DNA from: an uncultured Lachnospiraceae bacterium
Lineage (GTDB): Bacteria > Bacillota > Clostridia > Lachnospirales > Lachnospiraceae
Assembly: GCA_959022495.1 (NCBI GenBank)
Contig: CAUEYX010000021.1
Span: 1 to 52,886, forward strand
DNA length: 52,886 nt
Direction: 5' to 3'
Both the position numbers and the translations under genes were made by a program. Under the pieces are notes generated by a model, which made no database searches, was not told the DNA's origin, and saw only the letters and a list, made by a program, of their open reading frames with translations. Positions 34,173 through 41,745 of the stretch are shown piece after piece (the stretch's first letter is position 1; the number at the start of each line of letters is the position of its first letter).

Positions 34173-34201
34173 GATATACATGATTTTGGATTTATTGTCA
34201 A
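34173..34201 (-). promoter_or_regulatory. Promoter of the YbaN-YgbA-ABC operon
   Basis: Consensus TTGACA (34196-34201), a 17-nt spacer and TATATC (34173-34178) on the minus strand. The -35 box is embedded in an AT-rich Fur-like dyad sequence. Confidence 0.6.
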
Positions 34202-34228
34202 TAATAATTCTCAAAATGGCTCTTTAAA

Positions 34229-34243
34229 TGATAATTTTTATCA
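34229..34243. promoter_or_regulatory. Fur-box-like 7-1-7 dyad
   Basis: TGATAATTTTTATCA matches the Gram-positive Fur box (TGATAAT-N-ATTATCA) with one mismatch. A second, weaker AATAATTCTCA-type sequence overlaps the -35 region about 20 bp away. Together they suggest iron- or PerR/Zur-type control of the minus-strand operon. Confidence 0.5.
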
Positions 34244-34351
34244 TTATTATTCATTATGTAATTTTGTAGAATCATCTATTCCAAGGGCACAGATTAAGAT
34301 CTAAATCACCAAAATAAGCATCTTATCTTTCTTATTTTTTATTCTTATCGG

Positions 34352-34379
34352 TTGATTCATAATCGTTTTTTATTATAAT
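34352..34379 (+). promoter_or_regulatory. Promoter of the Uma2-like gene
   Basis: TTGATT (34352-34357), a 16-nt spacer and a perfect TATAAT (34374-34379). Confidence 0.6.
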
Positions 34380-34424
34380 AAAATCATAGGAATAAACGCG
34401 AACGCTATGAAAGGATGTGTTGTT

Positions 34425-34970
34425 ATGCCATTATCACAGAAAAATACTCTGCACACGATTCAAGATATCTACTCTCTGCCGGACGGTCAGAGGGCTGAAC
34501 TGATTGACGGACAGATATATATGATGGCGCCGCCGACACGCAGACACCAGAGGATTACCGTGGAACTTTCAACGATTATTAATAATTATATCAAAAAGCA
34601 AAATGGCACGTGCGAAGTAGATATTGCCCCATTTGCTGTTTTTCTGAACGCAGATGACAATAACTATGTCGAGCCGGATATAAGTGTTATCTGTTCTCAT
34701 GAAAAACTCACAGACAAAGGCTGCACGGGCGCGCCGGATTGGATTATTGAGATTGTCTCTCCGGGCAGCAGGCGAATGGACTACTATACTAAGTTATTTA
34801 AATACCGCACTGCCGGGGTCCGAGAATATTGGATTGTTGATCCGGATAAAAACCGGGTGATGGTCTACACATTTGAATCCGATGATACAGAAGAATATAC
34901 ATTCTCTGATAGTGTCAAAGCCGGAATTTTTGACGATCTTGTGATTGATTTCAACTCTATAAATGTTTGA
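34425..34970 (+). CDS. Uma2-family (DUF820) putative restriction-like endonuclease
   Basis: A 181-residue protein of the PD-(D/E)XK-fold Uma2 family. It begins with the conserved ELIDGQIYMMAPPTRRHQRI, then VEPDISVIC (the D of the fold) and PDWIIEIVSPGSRRMDYYTK (E-x-x-S), ending in REYWIVDP. The family is widespread in cyanobacteria and some Firmicutes, often in many copies, with unproven function. The ATG at 34425 follows AAAGGATG; another ATG at 34407 lies within that site. Base composition is AT-richer than the surroundings, suggesting acquisition. Confidence 0.85.
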   Translation: MPLSQKNTLHTIQDIYSLPDGQRAELIDGQIYMMAPPTRRHQRITVELSTIINNYIKKQNGTCEVDIAPFAVFLNADDNNYVEPDISVICSHEKLTDKGCTGAPDWIIEIVSPGSRRMDYYTKLFKYRTAGVREYWIVDPDKNRVMVYTFESDDTEEYTFSDSVKAGIFDDLVIDFNSINV

Positions 34971-35075
34971 ACCGCGGCCCGCCGCTCCGGGAGCTGCGCT
35001 GTCGGCACGGCGGGCTGTCTTACTTATCTATAACCTTAATTTTCTTTTCTATTTTGGAGCGCAGCAGTTCTCCTC

Positions 35076-35654
35076 CTATTCCGCTCCATCTCCCTTGATC
35101 GCCCTCAGATTATGGCGCCCATACAGCGCCAGTGACAGCGCCATCATTGCCACGCACACCCCGATCGTTATCCTGGACACCAGGACCGGGATATTGTACC
35201 AGAACACGTGCAGGATCATCATTGCGTAGAGCAGCCAGGTCGTCACCTTCCCATGCCAGTCCGCTCCGAATACTTTCCCTGTCTTACGTATTACAAGAAG
35301 CCCGGTAATCCCCATGAATGTCTCCTTTACAACCATGAGTCCCAGCGGCAGGACCATCAGCGGGAAGCGGGTGAGCAGACAGAAGAGCATAGCCGCCTGG
35401 GTAAGCTTATCCGCCACGGGGTCCAGCATTTTCCCCAGGTCGCTGGTCATATGGAAACGCCTTGCCACAAAACCGTCCACTGTATCCGTTATCCCTGATA
35501 ATATCAGGATAATCCCTGCCCACAGGTAATTCTTTTCTACACAGTACAGCCATATAATAACCGGGATCAGACAGAGCCGGAAAAAGGACAGCAGATTGGG
35601 AACCGTCAGTATCCTGCTCTGGGGGCTGTGTTTGTGATTTACTTTTGAACTCAT
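35076..35654 (-). CDS. CDP-alcohol phosphatidyltransferase, PgsA-like
   Basis: Probably makes phosphatidylglycerol phosphate (or a related phospholipid) from CDP-diacylglycerol in the membrane. The family motif D-x2-D-G-x2-A-R-x8-G-x3-D-x3-D is intact in DTVDGFVARRFHMTSDLGKM followed by LDPVAD. About six membrane helices; 192 residues, normal. Cardiolipin synthase of the PgsA type is an alternative. Confidence 0.88.
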   Translation of the reverse strand: MSSKVNHKHSPQSRILTVPNLLSFFRLCLIPVIIWLYCVEKNYLWAGIILILSGITDTVDGFVARRFHMTSDLGKMLDPVADKLTQAAMLFCLLTRFPLMVLPLGLMVVKETFMGITGLLVIRKTGKVFGADWHGKVTTWLLYAMMILHVFWYNIPVLVSRITIGVCVAMMALSLALYGRHNLRAIKGDGAE

Positions 35655-35766
35655 TTGTTTCCTCCTGCTTTTTATCTATTGTACCGGCAGGGCCGCAGTC
35701 CGGGTGATTCTGTCTATATTCTGTCACGCCGCATATGCCGCACCCGGCATCCCTGCACGAAAAAAA

Positions 35767-35792
35767 CGCCTATACCTGTTAAGTATAGACGA
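35767..35792. terminator. Bidirectional terminator between the PIN remnant and pgsA-like gene
   Basis: CTATAC/GTATAG (35770-35775 with 35783-35788) with CG closing pairs, flanked by A6 upstream and T5 downstream. It would terminate on either strand. Confidence 0.6.
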
Positions 35793-35842
35793 TTTTTCTT
35801 CTTTGTACAACCTTACACGGCCGGATGGTCTCGTGCAGCAAG

Positions 35843-36182
35843 TCAATATTTTAAAAATTCTGCCGGTGTCATGATCGCCGGATTTTTCACGCCAGACTCC
35901 AAAAAATCTTTATCGCCGGTAAGAAAAACATCGGCCTTTGCCTCAATCGCCGCCCGCAGGATGGGACAGTCATTTACATCCCGGATTTGCGTTTCCGACA
36001 CGTTTTCTTCTGTTGGAACCGGGACTAATTCCAAAGTCAGCAGAGCTACCGAAAGGAACTTATCCAGAGCCGTAAGGCGGTTTGGGAATTTCTTGTTGAA
36101 AATCCGTTTCATTTCATCCAAGTTCTGCTCACAGATCAGACCATGATTGGGATATGAGGCTGCTTTTACATACGCAAAAACG
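35843..36182 (-). pseudogene. PIN-domain toxin lacking its N-terminus (PF13470-like)
   Basis: The remaining protein shows SYPNHGLICEQNLDEMKRIF, the acidic IRDVNDCPILRAAIEAKADV and LTGDKDF, matching the central and C-terminal part of the 'putative toxin, PIN family' (VapC-like RNases). The first 30 or so residues with the catalytic Asp (normally LIDTNV) are missing. At about 36174-36186 the sequence switches to IS1182-type transposase in another frame. An open frame does run across the joint (starting MGILRRMK at 36214), but its first residues are transposase-derived. No antitoxin gene is recognisable nearby. Confidence 0.75.
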
Positions 36183-36398
36183 CCGGAAGTTTTCATTCTC
36201 CTTAATATCCCCAAAGTGTCCCTCTGTCTGGATCGACCGTGTCTGCCGTTTCAGTATTCCTTCTTTGCTCTGGATATTCCCATTGGATTCTTCCTTTCGT
36301 TCCTCCCACCGCTCGTTGATCTTCATGACTTTATTGCGGTCTGGATTCTTTTGGGCATTGTATCTATAAAGACATTTGGATTTCTGTGAAGTGCTATA
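36182..36398 (-). pseudogene. IS1182-family transposase remnant (C-terminal part)
   Basis: Reading the minus strand gives a continuous stretch with KCLYRYNAQKNPDRNKVMKI, NERWEERKEESNGNIQSKEG, then LKRQTRSIQTEGHFGDIKEN and ENFRRF, which is the C-terminal region of IS1182-type DDE transposases (R-S-I-Q-x-E-G-x-F-G-x-I-K). It is bounded on one side by the PIN remnant and on the other by the left end of an IS3-type element, which appears to have inserted into it. Confidence 0.8.
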
Positions 36399-36462
36399 AT
36401 AAAGTTGTAACGAAAGTGGCTAATAAGATATCCTAAAAACAATGAGAAAAGAGGTTCTTATC

Positions 36463-36747
36463 ATGCCACAGAATTACACACCTGAGTTTAAAAAGAAGAT
36501 TGTCCGTCTCCATGAGGAAGAAGGACGCACTTACAAAAGTATCACTGCGGAATACGGCGTTTCAAAAGCCAGTATCTCTAAGTGGTGCAGCCAGTTACGT
36601 GAAGAATGCCAGACAAGCCCGGAAACAAAAGAAGAATACGATTATATGAAAGAAATGCTCAAGCTCCGTAAAGAGAATGAAGAACTCCGTAAGGAGAATC
36701 TCTTCTTAAAAAAAGCGGCGGCATTCTTTGCGAAAGAAATCGATTAG
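36463..36747 (+). CDS. IS3-family transposase OrfA
   Basis: A 94-residue HTH_Tnp_1 protein: MPQNYTPEFKKKIVRLHEEE, a helix-turn-helix (YGVSKASISKWCSQLREECQ), then a leucine-zipper-like coil (EMLKLRKENEELRKENLFLK). The A7-G run at 36708-36715 is the usual -1 frameshift site feeding into orfB, which indeed continues in the -1 frame. An ATG 21 bp upstream is possible, but GAGG precedes the chosen one. Confidence 0.85.
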   Translation: MPQNYTPEFKKKIVRLHEEEGRTYKSITAEYGVSKASISKWCSQLREECQTSPETKEEYDYMKEMLKLRKENEELRKENLFLKKAAAFFAKEID

Positions 36748-36960
36748 AGGCTTATCGGTTTATTGAAAAACATCAGAAAGAGTCTGGGCTGCGCTGGCTG
36801 CGGCGGCGGTTGAATATTTGCCCGAACGCTTACTATAACTACCGGAAACACCGAGACACTTTATCAGACGGTAGAGGAATTTGCATATTTCATGTATAAT
36901 CACGTGCGCCCTCATAGTTTCAATGGGTATCAAACACCATATCAAGCTCGAATTGCATAA
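36716..36960 (+). pseudogene. IS3-family transposase OrfB, internal deletion
   Basis: In the -1 frame after the slippery run the sequence encodes EAYRFIEKHQKESGLRWLRR, then RLNICPNAYYNYRKHR, the N-terminus of an IS3 OrfB. It then jumps, at about 36855-36862 and in a different frame, to VEEFAYFMYNHVRPHSFNGY and QTPYQARIA, the C-terminal end. The whole DDE catalytic core is gone, so the element cannot transpose itself. Confidence 0.85.
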
Positions 36961-37070
36961 ATCGATATTTTTTAGCCACAAGTGTTACAAAAACGCTTGA
37001 CCAGAACAAATACGCTAGAATTCGAAAGTATGAAAGTTTAGCCCCATTGAACTTTTACATCATACTAATG

Positions 37071-37106
37071 GGAGCTGCCGCACTAAATCATTGATGCGAC
37101 AGCCCC
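37071..37106. repeat. Terminal-repeat-like hairpin, probable IS1182 end
   Basis: GGAGCTGCCGCA pairs with TGCGACAGCCCC (two mismatches) around a 12-nt loop. GGGGCTGTCGCA-type hairpins are common at the ends of IS elements, and its position upstream of the IS1182 transposase remnant fits the 5' end of that element. The 80 bp between it and the IS3 right end holds no gene. Confidence 0.45.
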
Positions 37107-37118
37107 TTATCTTAATCT

Positions 37119-37167
37119 TAAAAGTGAATCCCGTACCAATTTAGGATGGTACGCTGATCACTTTTTC
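37119..37167. terminator. Terminator of the beta-helix surface protein gene (bidirectional)
   Basis: AAAGTGA/TCACTTT and GTACCA/TGGTAC pair with small internal loops. It is followed by T5 on the plus strand and TTTTAAG on the minus strand. It lies about 35 bp past the stop of the large surface protein. Confidence 0.65.
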
Positions 37168-37203
37168 CCTATGCTTTAATTTTGCCGCCCCCTGCGCCGC
37201 TGT

Positions 37204-40200
37204 TTATCTGCTGTTCTTCTTCCTTCTTCCGTACACCGGGACCGAGATTCCCAATGCTGCGGCAGCCAGCAGAATCCACATGGTTACATGCATGCTGTCT
37301 CCTGTCTGTACCGCTTTGCTGCCCGGATCAGCCTCTCCGCCGGAAGCCGAAGGATTCCCCTGCCCGGTGCCGCCGCCCGAATTTGTGACATCTCCCTGGC
37401 CGCCATCGTCCGGGTCTTTTCCGTCATCCGGTTCTTCCGGCTCAGACGTGATTTCTTCCAGCCCCTGTACAGCTTCTTCCAATGCTTTTACAGCGGCCTC
37501 CACTTCTTCCTGTGACGCGAAGGGATCATCCAGAAGTCCTTTCACCTCTTCTAACACCTGCTGAAGCTCTGCTGCAGTCTCTTCTGTATATTTCGACAGA
37601 TCCACCTTTTCTGCCTCCGCCACAGCATCCCTTAATTCTGTAAAGTCTACAGGCTCGTCTTCTGTGTAATCGCCAAGCTCCGGTGCCCGCATATCCTCAA
37701 AGTTACCCGCGTTGGAACGGATCGCCTGGAACGATTCATTGCTCTCGTCCTCCGGCGCCCCGGTGGTCCAGAAATTGTCATGGATGACTTCCGCCGCCTC
37801 ATTGTCAAGATCCTGGAATAATCCGAACTTATCATTAAAGAAATACGGATTGTAGACATTGTATACTACATTGTCCGAGATCTCTTCCATGCCTGATGTT
37901 CCCTCATCCAGGTAGATCGCGCCGTACTCATTGGCCACGTCATGGATAAAGTTGCCCCGGATCATAGAGCCCGGCATACTTGACAGTGTATAGATGGCGC
38001 CGCCGTCTTTGAGCCGCTGCATACAGTATGAAATATCGTTATTCTCGATCACATAGCGCGCCTGGATGGTGGGCGTGTCAAACTTGTAATACCAGTCGAT
38101 ATCCGGACGCACATCCACATCCCATATGCCCCAGCCCCATCCGGCTGAAATTCCGCTGTACGCGATATTGCTGATCTCATTGTGAGCCAGGGTCAGATCA
38201 CGCACATATCCTGCCCAGATACCGATACTTCCCTTAAAATTATTGCCGGTTGTGTCAATCACATTTGACATGACAAGAATATCTTCAGTCACTCTGAGCG
38301 GATCGGGCCCCGCGTTCAGATTCAGCACGCCCTTTTCATAAGTAACGTCCGAGTACGGCTGCGCGTCCCGCACATGTACTCCGCCGATCTGGATTCCCGT
38401 CGCGCCGATCTGTTCAAAACGGCTGCCGGTGATCGTACTTCCGACCACGCCTTCCTCAAAGTCGAATCCTCCCGCGGACATCAGGGCAAATACACAGCTG
38501 TCGATCCGCATTCCCTCTACATATCCGGCAGTCACACCTCCGGGTGTCTTCAAATAATTGTCATGTCCGTGCTGCTCAATCATTGTCGGGTCGTAGACAA
38601 AGCTTGCCTGCAGCTCGATCTGCCCCTCAATATGCGGACGGATAAAGGATGTATAGCGGAAACCGATATCCTGAAATGCCAGGCCGTATACCTTGTCTTC
38701 CTTTTCGCCCTTTACTTCCACTAATTTTTCCAGTGTCGGCAGAACAATGTCCAGATCGTCCGGGTTCTGTCCTTTTTCCGGGATATAATAGATTTTATTG
38801 CGCTCCCTGTCGAAGTACCATTCGTTTGGCTGGTCGAGCAGCTCGAACGCGTTCACGATCATACTTGGCTTGTCCGGGTTACAGTTCAGCTTTTTCTGGG
38901 AATTCGCGTATGGTTCCGGCTTCATAATGACTTTGACAGTATCTCCGTCTCTTACTACGTCCTGCACCGGAAGGATATTGCTTGTCCACATCACATAATA
39001 CACGAACTCAATATCACTTTTATTCCGCCAGTCAGCCATATCCGCCAGGGTGCCGGTCACTTCATAGCCGTAGTCATTTCCGCTGGATATTTCGTCCTGG
39101 CTGCACTCTGCCTCCGCCAATGTGGCGCGCTTTCCGCCTACAAACAGATCGCGGGAATAGGGAGCGCCCTCCGGCACATCGATCTCATATACTCCCTCAA
39201 CTCCCGGCACATCCGTGCTCAGCCGCCATCCTTTGAGCTCAATCCCGCTGTTGATCACACTGTCATTGGCTCCTGCGCCCTGGTAGATCACGGAGTATCC
39301 CTTTTCTGCCCCGTCATCCGCTGTAAACTCCAGTGTCTCATCTAATGTATACTGCCCCTTGGCCAGATGTACAATCACGTCGCCCGTCCAATCCTTAATC
39401 TCCCGGACTTCCTCCTGCGCGCGCTGGATTGTCTCAAAGGGCTCACGGAAATCCGCTCCGCTGTTCGCGTCGTCTCCTCTTGCCGCGTCTACATAGATAT
39501 GCTTCATGACATCATTCTGCTCCGCATAGATCGTCCAGCCGTCAAACTCAATGGTTCCTCCGCTCAGATCCATAATCTCATAGGGCAGAACAGAAGGCGT
39601 ATAGGCGATGTCATAATAGAAATACGGCCGTACCTGCTCAAGGTCAACATCGGAAGCGAACGTCAGTTTCACAGTCTTTGCTTCCTGATCTATTTCTGCC
39701 AGTTCTGTCAGCCCGTCTGCCATAAATGACTGGATGACAAGTTCCGCTTTTCTGAAATTCGTGGTCAGGCTCCGGTCCTCATATGCCCTGAGATAGTATT
39801 TCTTATCCGTGGACAATACGTTTCCTTCTTCGTCGGTCCAGTTTACAAACTGATATCCATCTTTCTGCTTTTCCTGCAGGGTCACCATGCTGCCTTCCAG
39901 ATAGTTCCCTTCGCCGATCACGTCTCCCATATCTTTGTCATTGGGCTGGGCGTCAATCAGGTATCCTTTTTTGTCCACATCCTTCCATGTTTTTACGGAC
40001 AGATTATCCAGATAGGTATTTACGCTCTGCGTGGTATCCACGTACTCAATCTTGAACTGCGTGCCTTCTGTTTTCCAGTCAAATCCGTAAAGGTCTGATG
40101 TCAGGTCCCAATTTAACGGTTCCTCGGTTCCTCTCTCCCATACTTTTACCATCATGCTGCCGTCGTAGATCCGGCTTTTGCATGTATACCAGTGCCCCGG

Positions 40201-41556
40201 GGACATCTGTTTTGACGCCCATGCCAGATTGCCGCTTGTGTTGGAAATCATGATATTGTGATCCCCATAATTCGGGCACAGGGCAAAATAGTATTCGTCG
40301 TATGTGCCTTCGCCTTTCGGCTGCGCGTGGAGTTTTACAAAAAGTCCTCCAAAATCTACAAAGTCCTTGTCATACTGAAAATCAAACTGAAACTGCTTGT
40401 CCGCGTCCGCATAATCCAGATAGATTTTATGGTCCGAATCATTGACCAGCTGGGTCAGCAGGGTATTTGTCCCGTCCATTTCCTGAATGCTGTACCCGTC
40501 ATTGATCTTTGTATACCTGTAATCCATGAACTCTTTATCTGCTTTCCCCTCAGGATAGCTTTCAAAATCATCAAAGAAATATTCATACTGGGGATCTTCC
40601 AGAGGTTCAAAGTTCGCGGTCAGGCTGCAGCTTTTTTCCGCGGTGAACGTATAAGTTTTCTCTGTACTGATAACTTCGCCGCCCTGTGTCCAGCTGACAA
40701 ATTTGTAATCCGGCTTTGCCTTTGCTGTCAAAGTGACTTCCTCACCGATTTTATGCGTTCCACCTCCTATGACTGTACCCCGCTGGGAATCATCCGGCTT
40801 CGCGCCAATGCTCACCTCATCCTCTGCCAGCACGGACTGCCTGATCACGATATTATCGAACAGTGTCCGGTTATTGCTTCCGCCGTGATGGGATTCCAAA
40901 ATCATCACACCGCTTCCGTATTCCGCGCTGAATCCTGTATCCGCCGCGGTAAGCGTCCAGTCCTGCGGCTCCTGTGCTCCGCGCTCCCAGATTTTGATTG
41001 ACACTGCGTTTCCTTCCAGCTTTGCCCTGCACGTATACCAAGTATCAGCCGCGGGGCGCAGACTGCTGTTATTATTGAGCCACCCGCCCGCGTTGGCGAT
41101 GATCAGCGTGGGATCAAAGTTTGGCAGTATGCCGCAGTAATAGTCTCCGCCGGTACCGTAGTACATTCTGATATAGATTCCGCCATAACCGCTGAACGGA
41201 TTATCATACTGGAAATCAAACTGCAGTTCCTTGTCTACATTGCCTATTTCAAGATAGATTTTGCCATCGGAGACCGCAATTGCTTTTCCTTCCTCCGTCT
41301 CCACGATTGTCCCGCCTTCAATGGTGCCGTACGCGTCCTGCATCGCGTCCGGGTCCGCCTGTCCGGGCTCATAAGATTCAAAATCCTCCTGAAATACAAT
41401 TCCGGGATCATCCTGCGCTCCTGCGCGTATGCTTCCGGTCTCTTCTGCCTGTGCAAATGCTGTCCCTGTTAAAATCATGCCCGCACATAAGAAACCGCAT
41501 AGAATTCTTTTTCCCGATTTTACAAGTTCCTTTCTCATACCTGTTCCTTCTTTCAT
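37204..41556 (-). CDS. Surface-anchored right-handed beta-helix glycosidase (GH141-like), multidomain
   Basis: About 1450 residues: signal peptide (LCAGMILTGTAFAQA); two LamG/concanavalin-like modules, both with DFESY and Y-F-G-repeat features (about 45-255 and 330-535); each followed by an InlB_B/Rib-type repeat (VSWTQGGEVISTEKTYTF; VNWTDEEGNVLSTDKKYYLR). A beta-helix catalytic region follows (about 680-1270), starting IYVDAARGDDANSGADFREP and resembling GH141. It ends with one FIVAR module (about 1300-1365), a Gly/Pro/Glu linker and a VQTGDS sorting signal with hydrophobic helix and RRKK tail. GH141 includes fucosidase and xylanase activities; which applies is not known. The ATG at 41556 has GGAGG 5 nt upstream; the frame is open further. 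Confidence 0.82.
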   Translation of the reverse strand: MKEGTGMRKELVKSGKRILCGFLCAGMILTGTAFAQAEETGSIRAGAQDDPGIVFQEDFESYEPGQADPDAMQDAYGTIEGGTIVETEEGKAIAVSDGKIYLEIGNVDKELQFDFQYDNPFSGYGGIYIRMYYGTGGDYYCGILPNFDPTLIIANAGGWLNNNSSLRPAADTWYTCRAKLEGNAVSIKIWERGAQEPQDWTLTAADTGFSAEYGSGVMILESHHGGSNNRTLFDNIVIRQSVLAEDEVSIGAKPDDSQRGTVIGGGTHKIGEEVTLTAKAKPDYKFVSWTQGGEVISTEKTYTFTAEKSCSLTANFEPLEDPQYEYFFDDFESYPEGKADKEFMDYRYTKINDGYSIQEMDGTNTLLTQLVNDSDHKIYLDYADADKQFQFDFQYDKDFVDFGGLFVKLHAQPKGEGTYDEYYFALCPNYGDHNIMISNTSGNLAWASKQMSPGHWYTCKSRIYDGSMMVKVWERGTEEPLNWDLTSDLYGFDWKTEGTQFKIEYVDTTQSVNTYLDNLSVKTWKDVDKKGYLIDAQPNDKDMGDVIGEGNYLEGSMVTLQEKQKDGYQFVNWTDEEGNVLSTDKKYYLRAYEDRSLTTNFRKAELVIQSFMADGLTELAEIDQEAKTVKLTFASDVDLEQVRPYFYYDIAYTPSVLPYEIMDLSGGTIEFDGWTIYAEQNDVMKHIYVDAARGDDANSGADFREPFETIQRAQEEVREIKDWTGDVIVHLAKGQYTLDETLEFTADDGAEKGYSVIYQGAGANDSVINSGIELKGWRLSTDVPGVEGVYEIDVPEGAPYSRDLFVGGKRATLAEAECSQDEISSGNDYGYEVTGTLADMADWRNKSDIEFVYYVMWTSNILPVQDVVRDGDTVKVIMKPEPYANSQKKLNCNPDKPSMIVNAFELLDQPNEWYFDRERNKIYYIPEKGQNPDDLDIVLPTLEKLVEVKGEKEDKVYGLAFQDIGFRYTSFIRPHIEGQIELQASFVYDPTMIEQHGHDNYLKTPGGVTAGYVEGMRIDSCVFALMSAGGFDFEEGVVGSTITGSRFEQIGATGIQIGGVHVRDAQPYSDVTYEKGVLNLNAGPDPLRVTEDILVMSNVIDTTGNNFKGSIGIWAGYVRDLTLAHNEISNIAYSGISAGWGWGIWDVDVRPDIDWYYKFDTPTIQARYVIENNDISYCMQRLKDGGAIYTLSSMPGSMIRGNFIHDVANEYGAIYLDEGTSGMEEISDNVVYNVYNPYFFNDKFGLFQDLDNEAAEVIHDNFWTTGAPEDESNESFQAIRSNAGNFEDMRAPELGDYTEDEPVDFTELRDAVAEAEKVDLSKYTEETAAELQQVLEEVKGLLDDPFASQEEVEAAVKALEEAVQGLEEITSEPEEPDDGKDPDDGGQGDVTNSGGGTGQGNPSASGGEADPGSKAVQTGDSMHVTMWILLAAAALGISVPVYGRRKKNSR

Positions 41557-41672
41557 CTTTTCCTCCTTCTCTTCTTTAATTGTATTACTTATATTTTCAT
41601 TCTTACTGCTCTTGGTTTCAATTTTAAAGATTGTAGATTTCATACAATAAATAAAGATGGAAAAAACTGCAT

Positions 41673-41725
41673 AAAAAACAGGAGCCCCGCATCTGAGTCT
41701 CTGTCTCGTCACGCGGAACTCCTGT
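41673..41725 (-). terminator. Terminator of the hydCBA operon
   Basis: ACAGGAG/CTCCTGT (41678-41684 with 41719-41725) plus an inner GCGG/CCGC pairing. On the minus strand it is followed by TTTTTTAT. It starts 21 bp after the hydA stop. Confidence 0.85.
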
Positions 41726-41745
41726 TCTTTCCATATCAAACGGTG

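Larger units (their letters stand above)
36406..36989 (+). mobile_element. Internally deleted IS3-family element (584 bp)
   Basis: The left end TGTAAC-N4-GTGGCTAA and the right end (complement of TGTAAC-N4-GTGGCTAA) form inverted repeats. Inside are a complete orfA and a gutted orfB. A full IS3-family element would be about 1.2-1.4 kb. I see no clear target-site duplication. The left flank is IS1182 transposase sequence. Confidence 0.8.

Noticed and set aside
34425..34970. Restriction-modification system
   Set aside because: Uma2 proteins have a nuclease-like fold, but no methyltransferase or specificity subunit is present.
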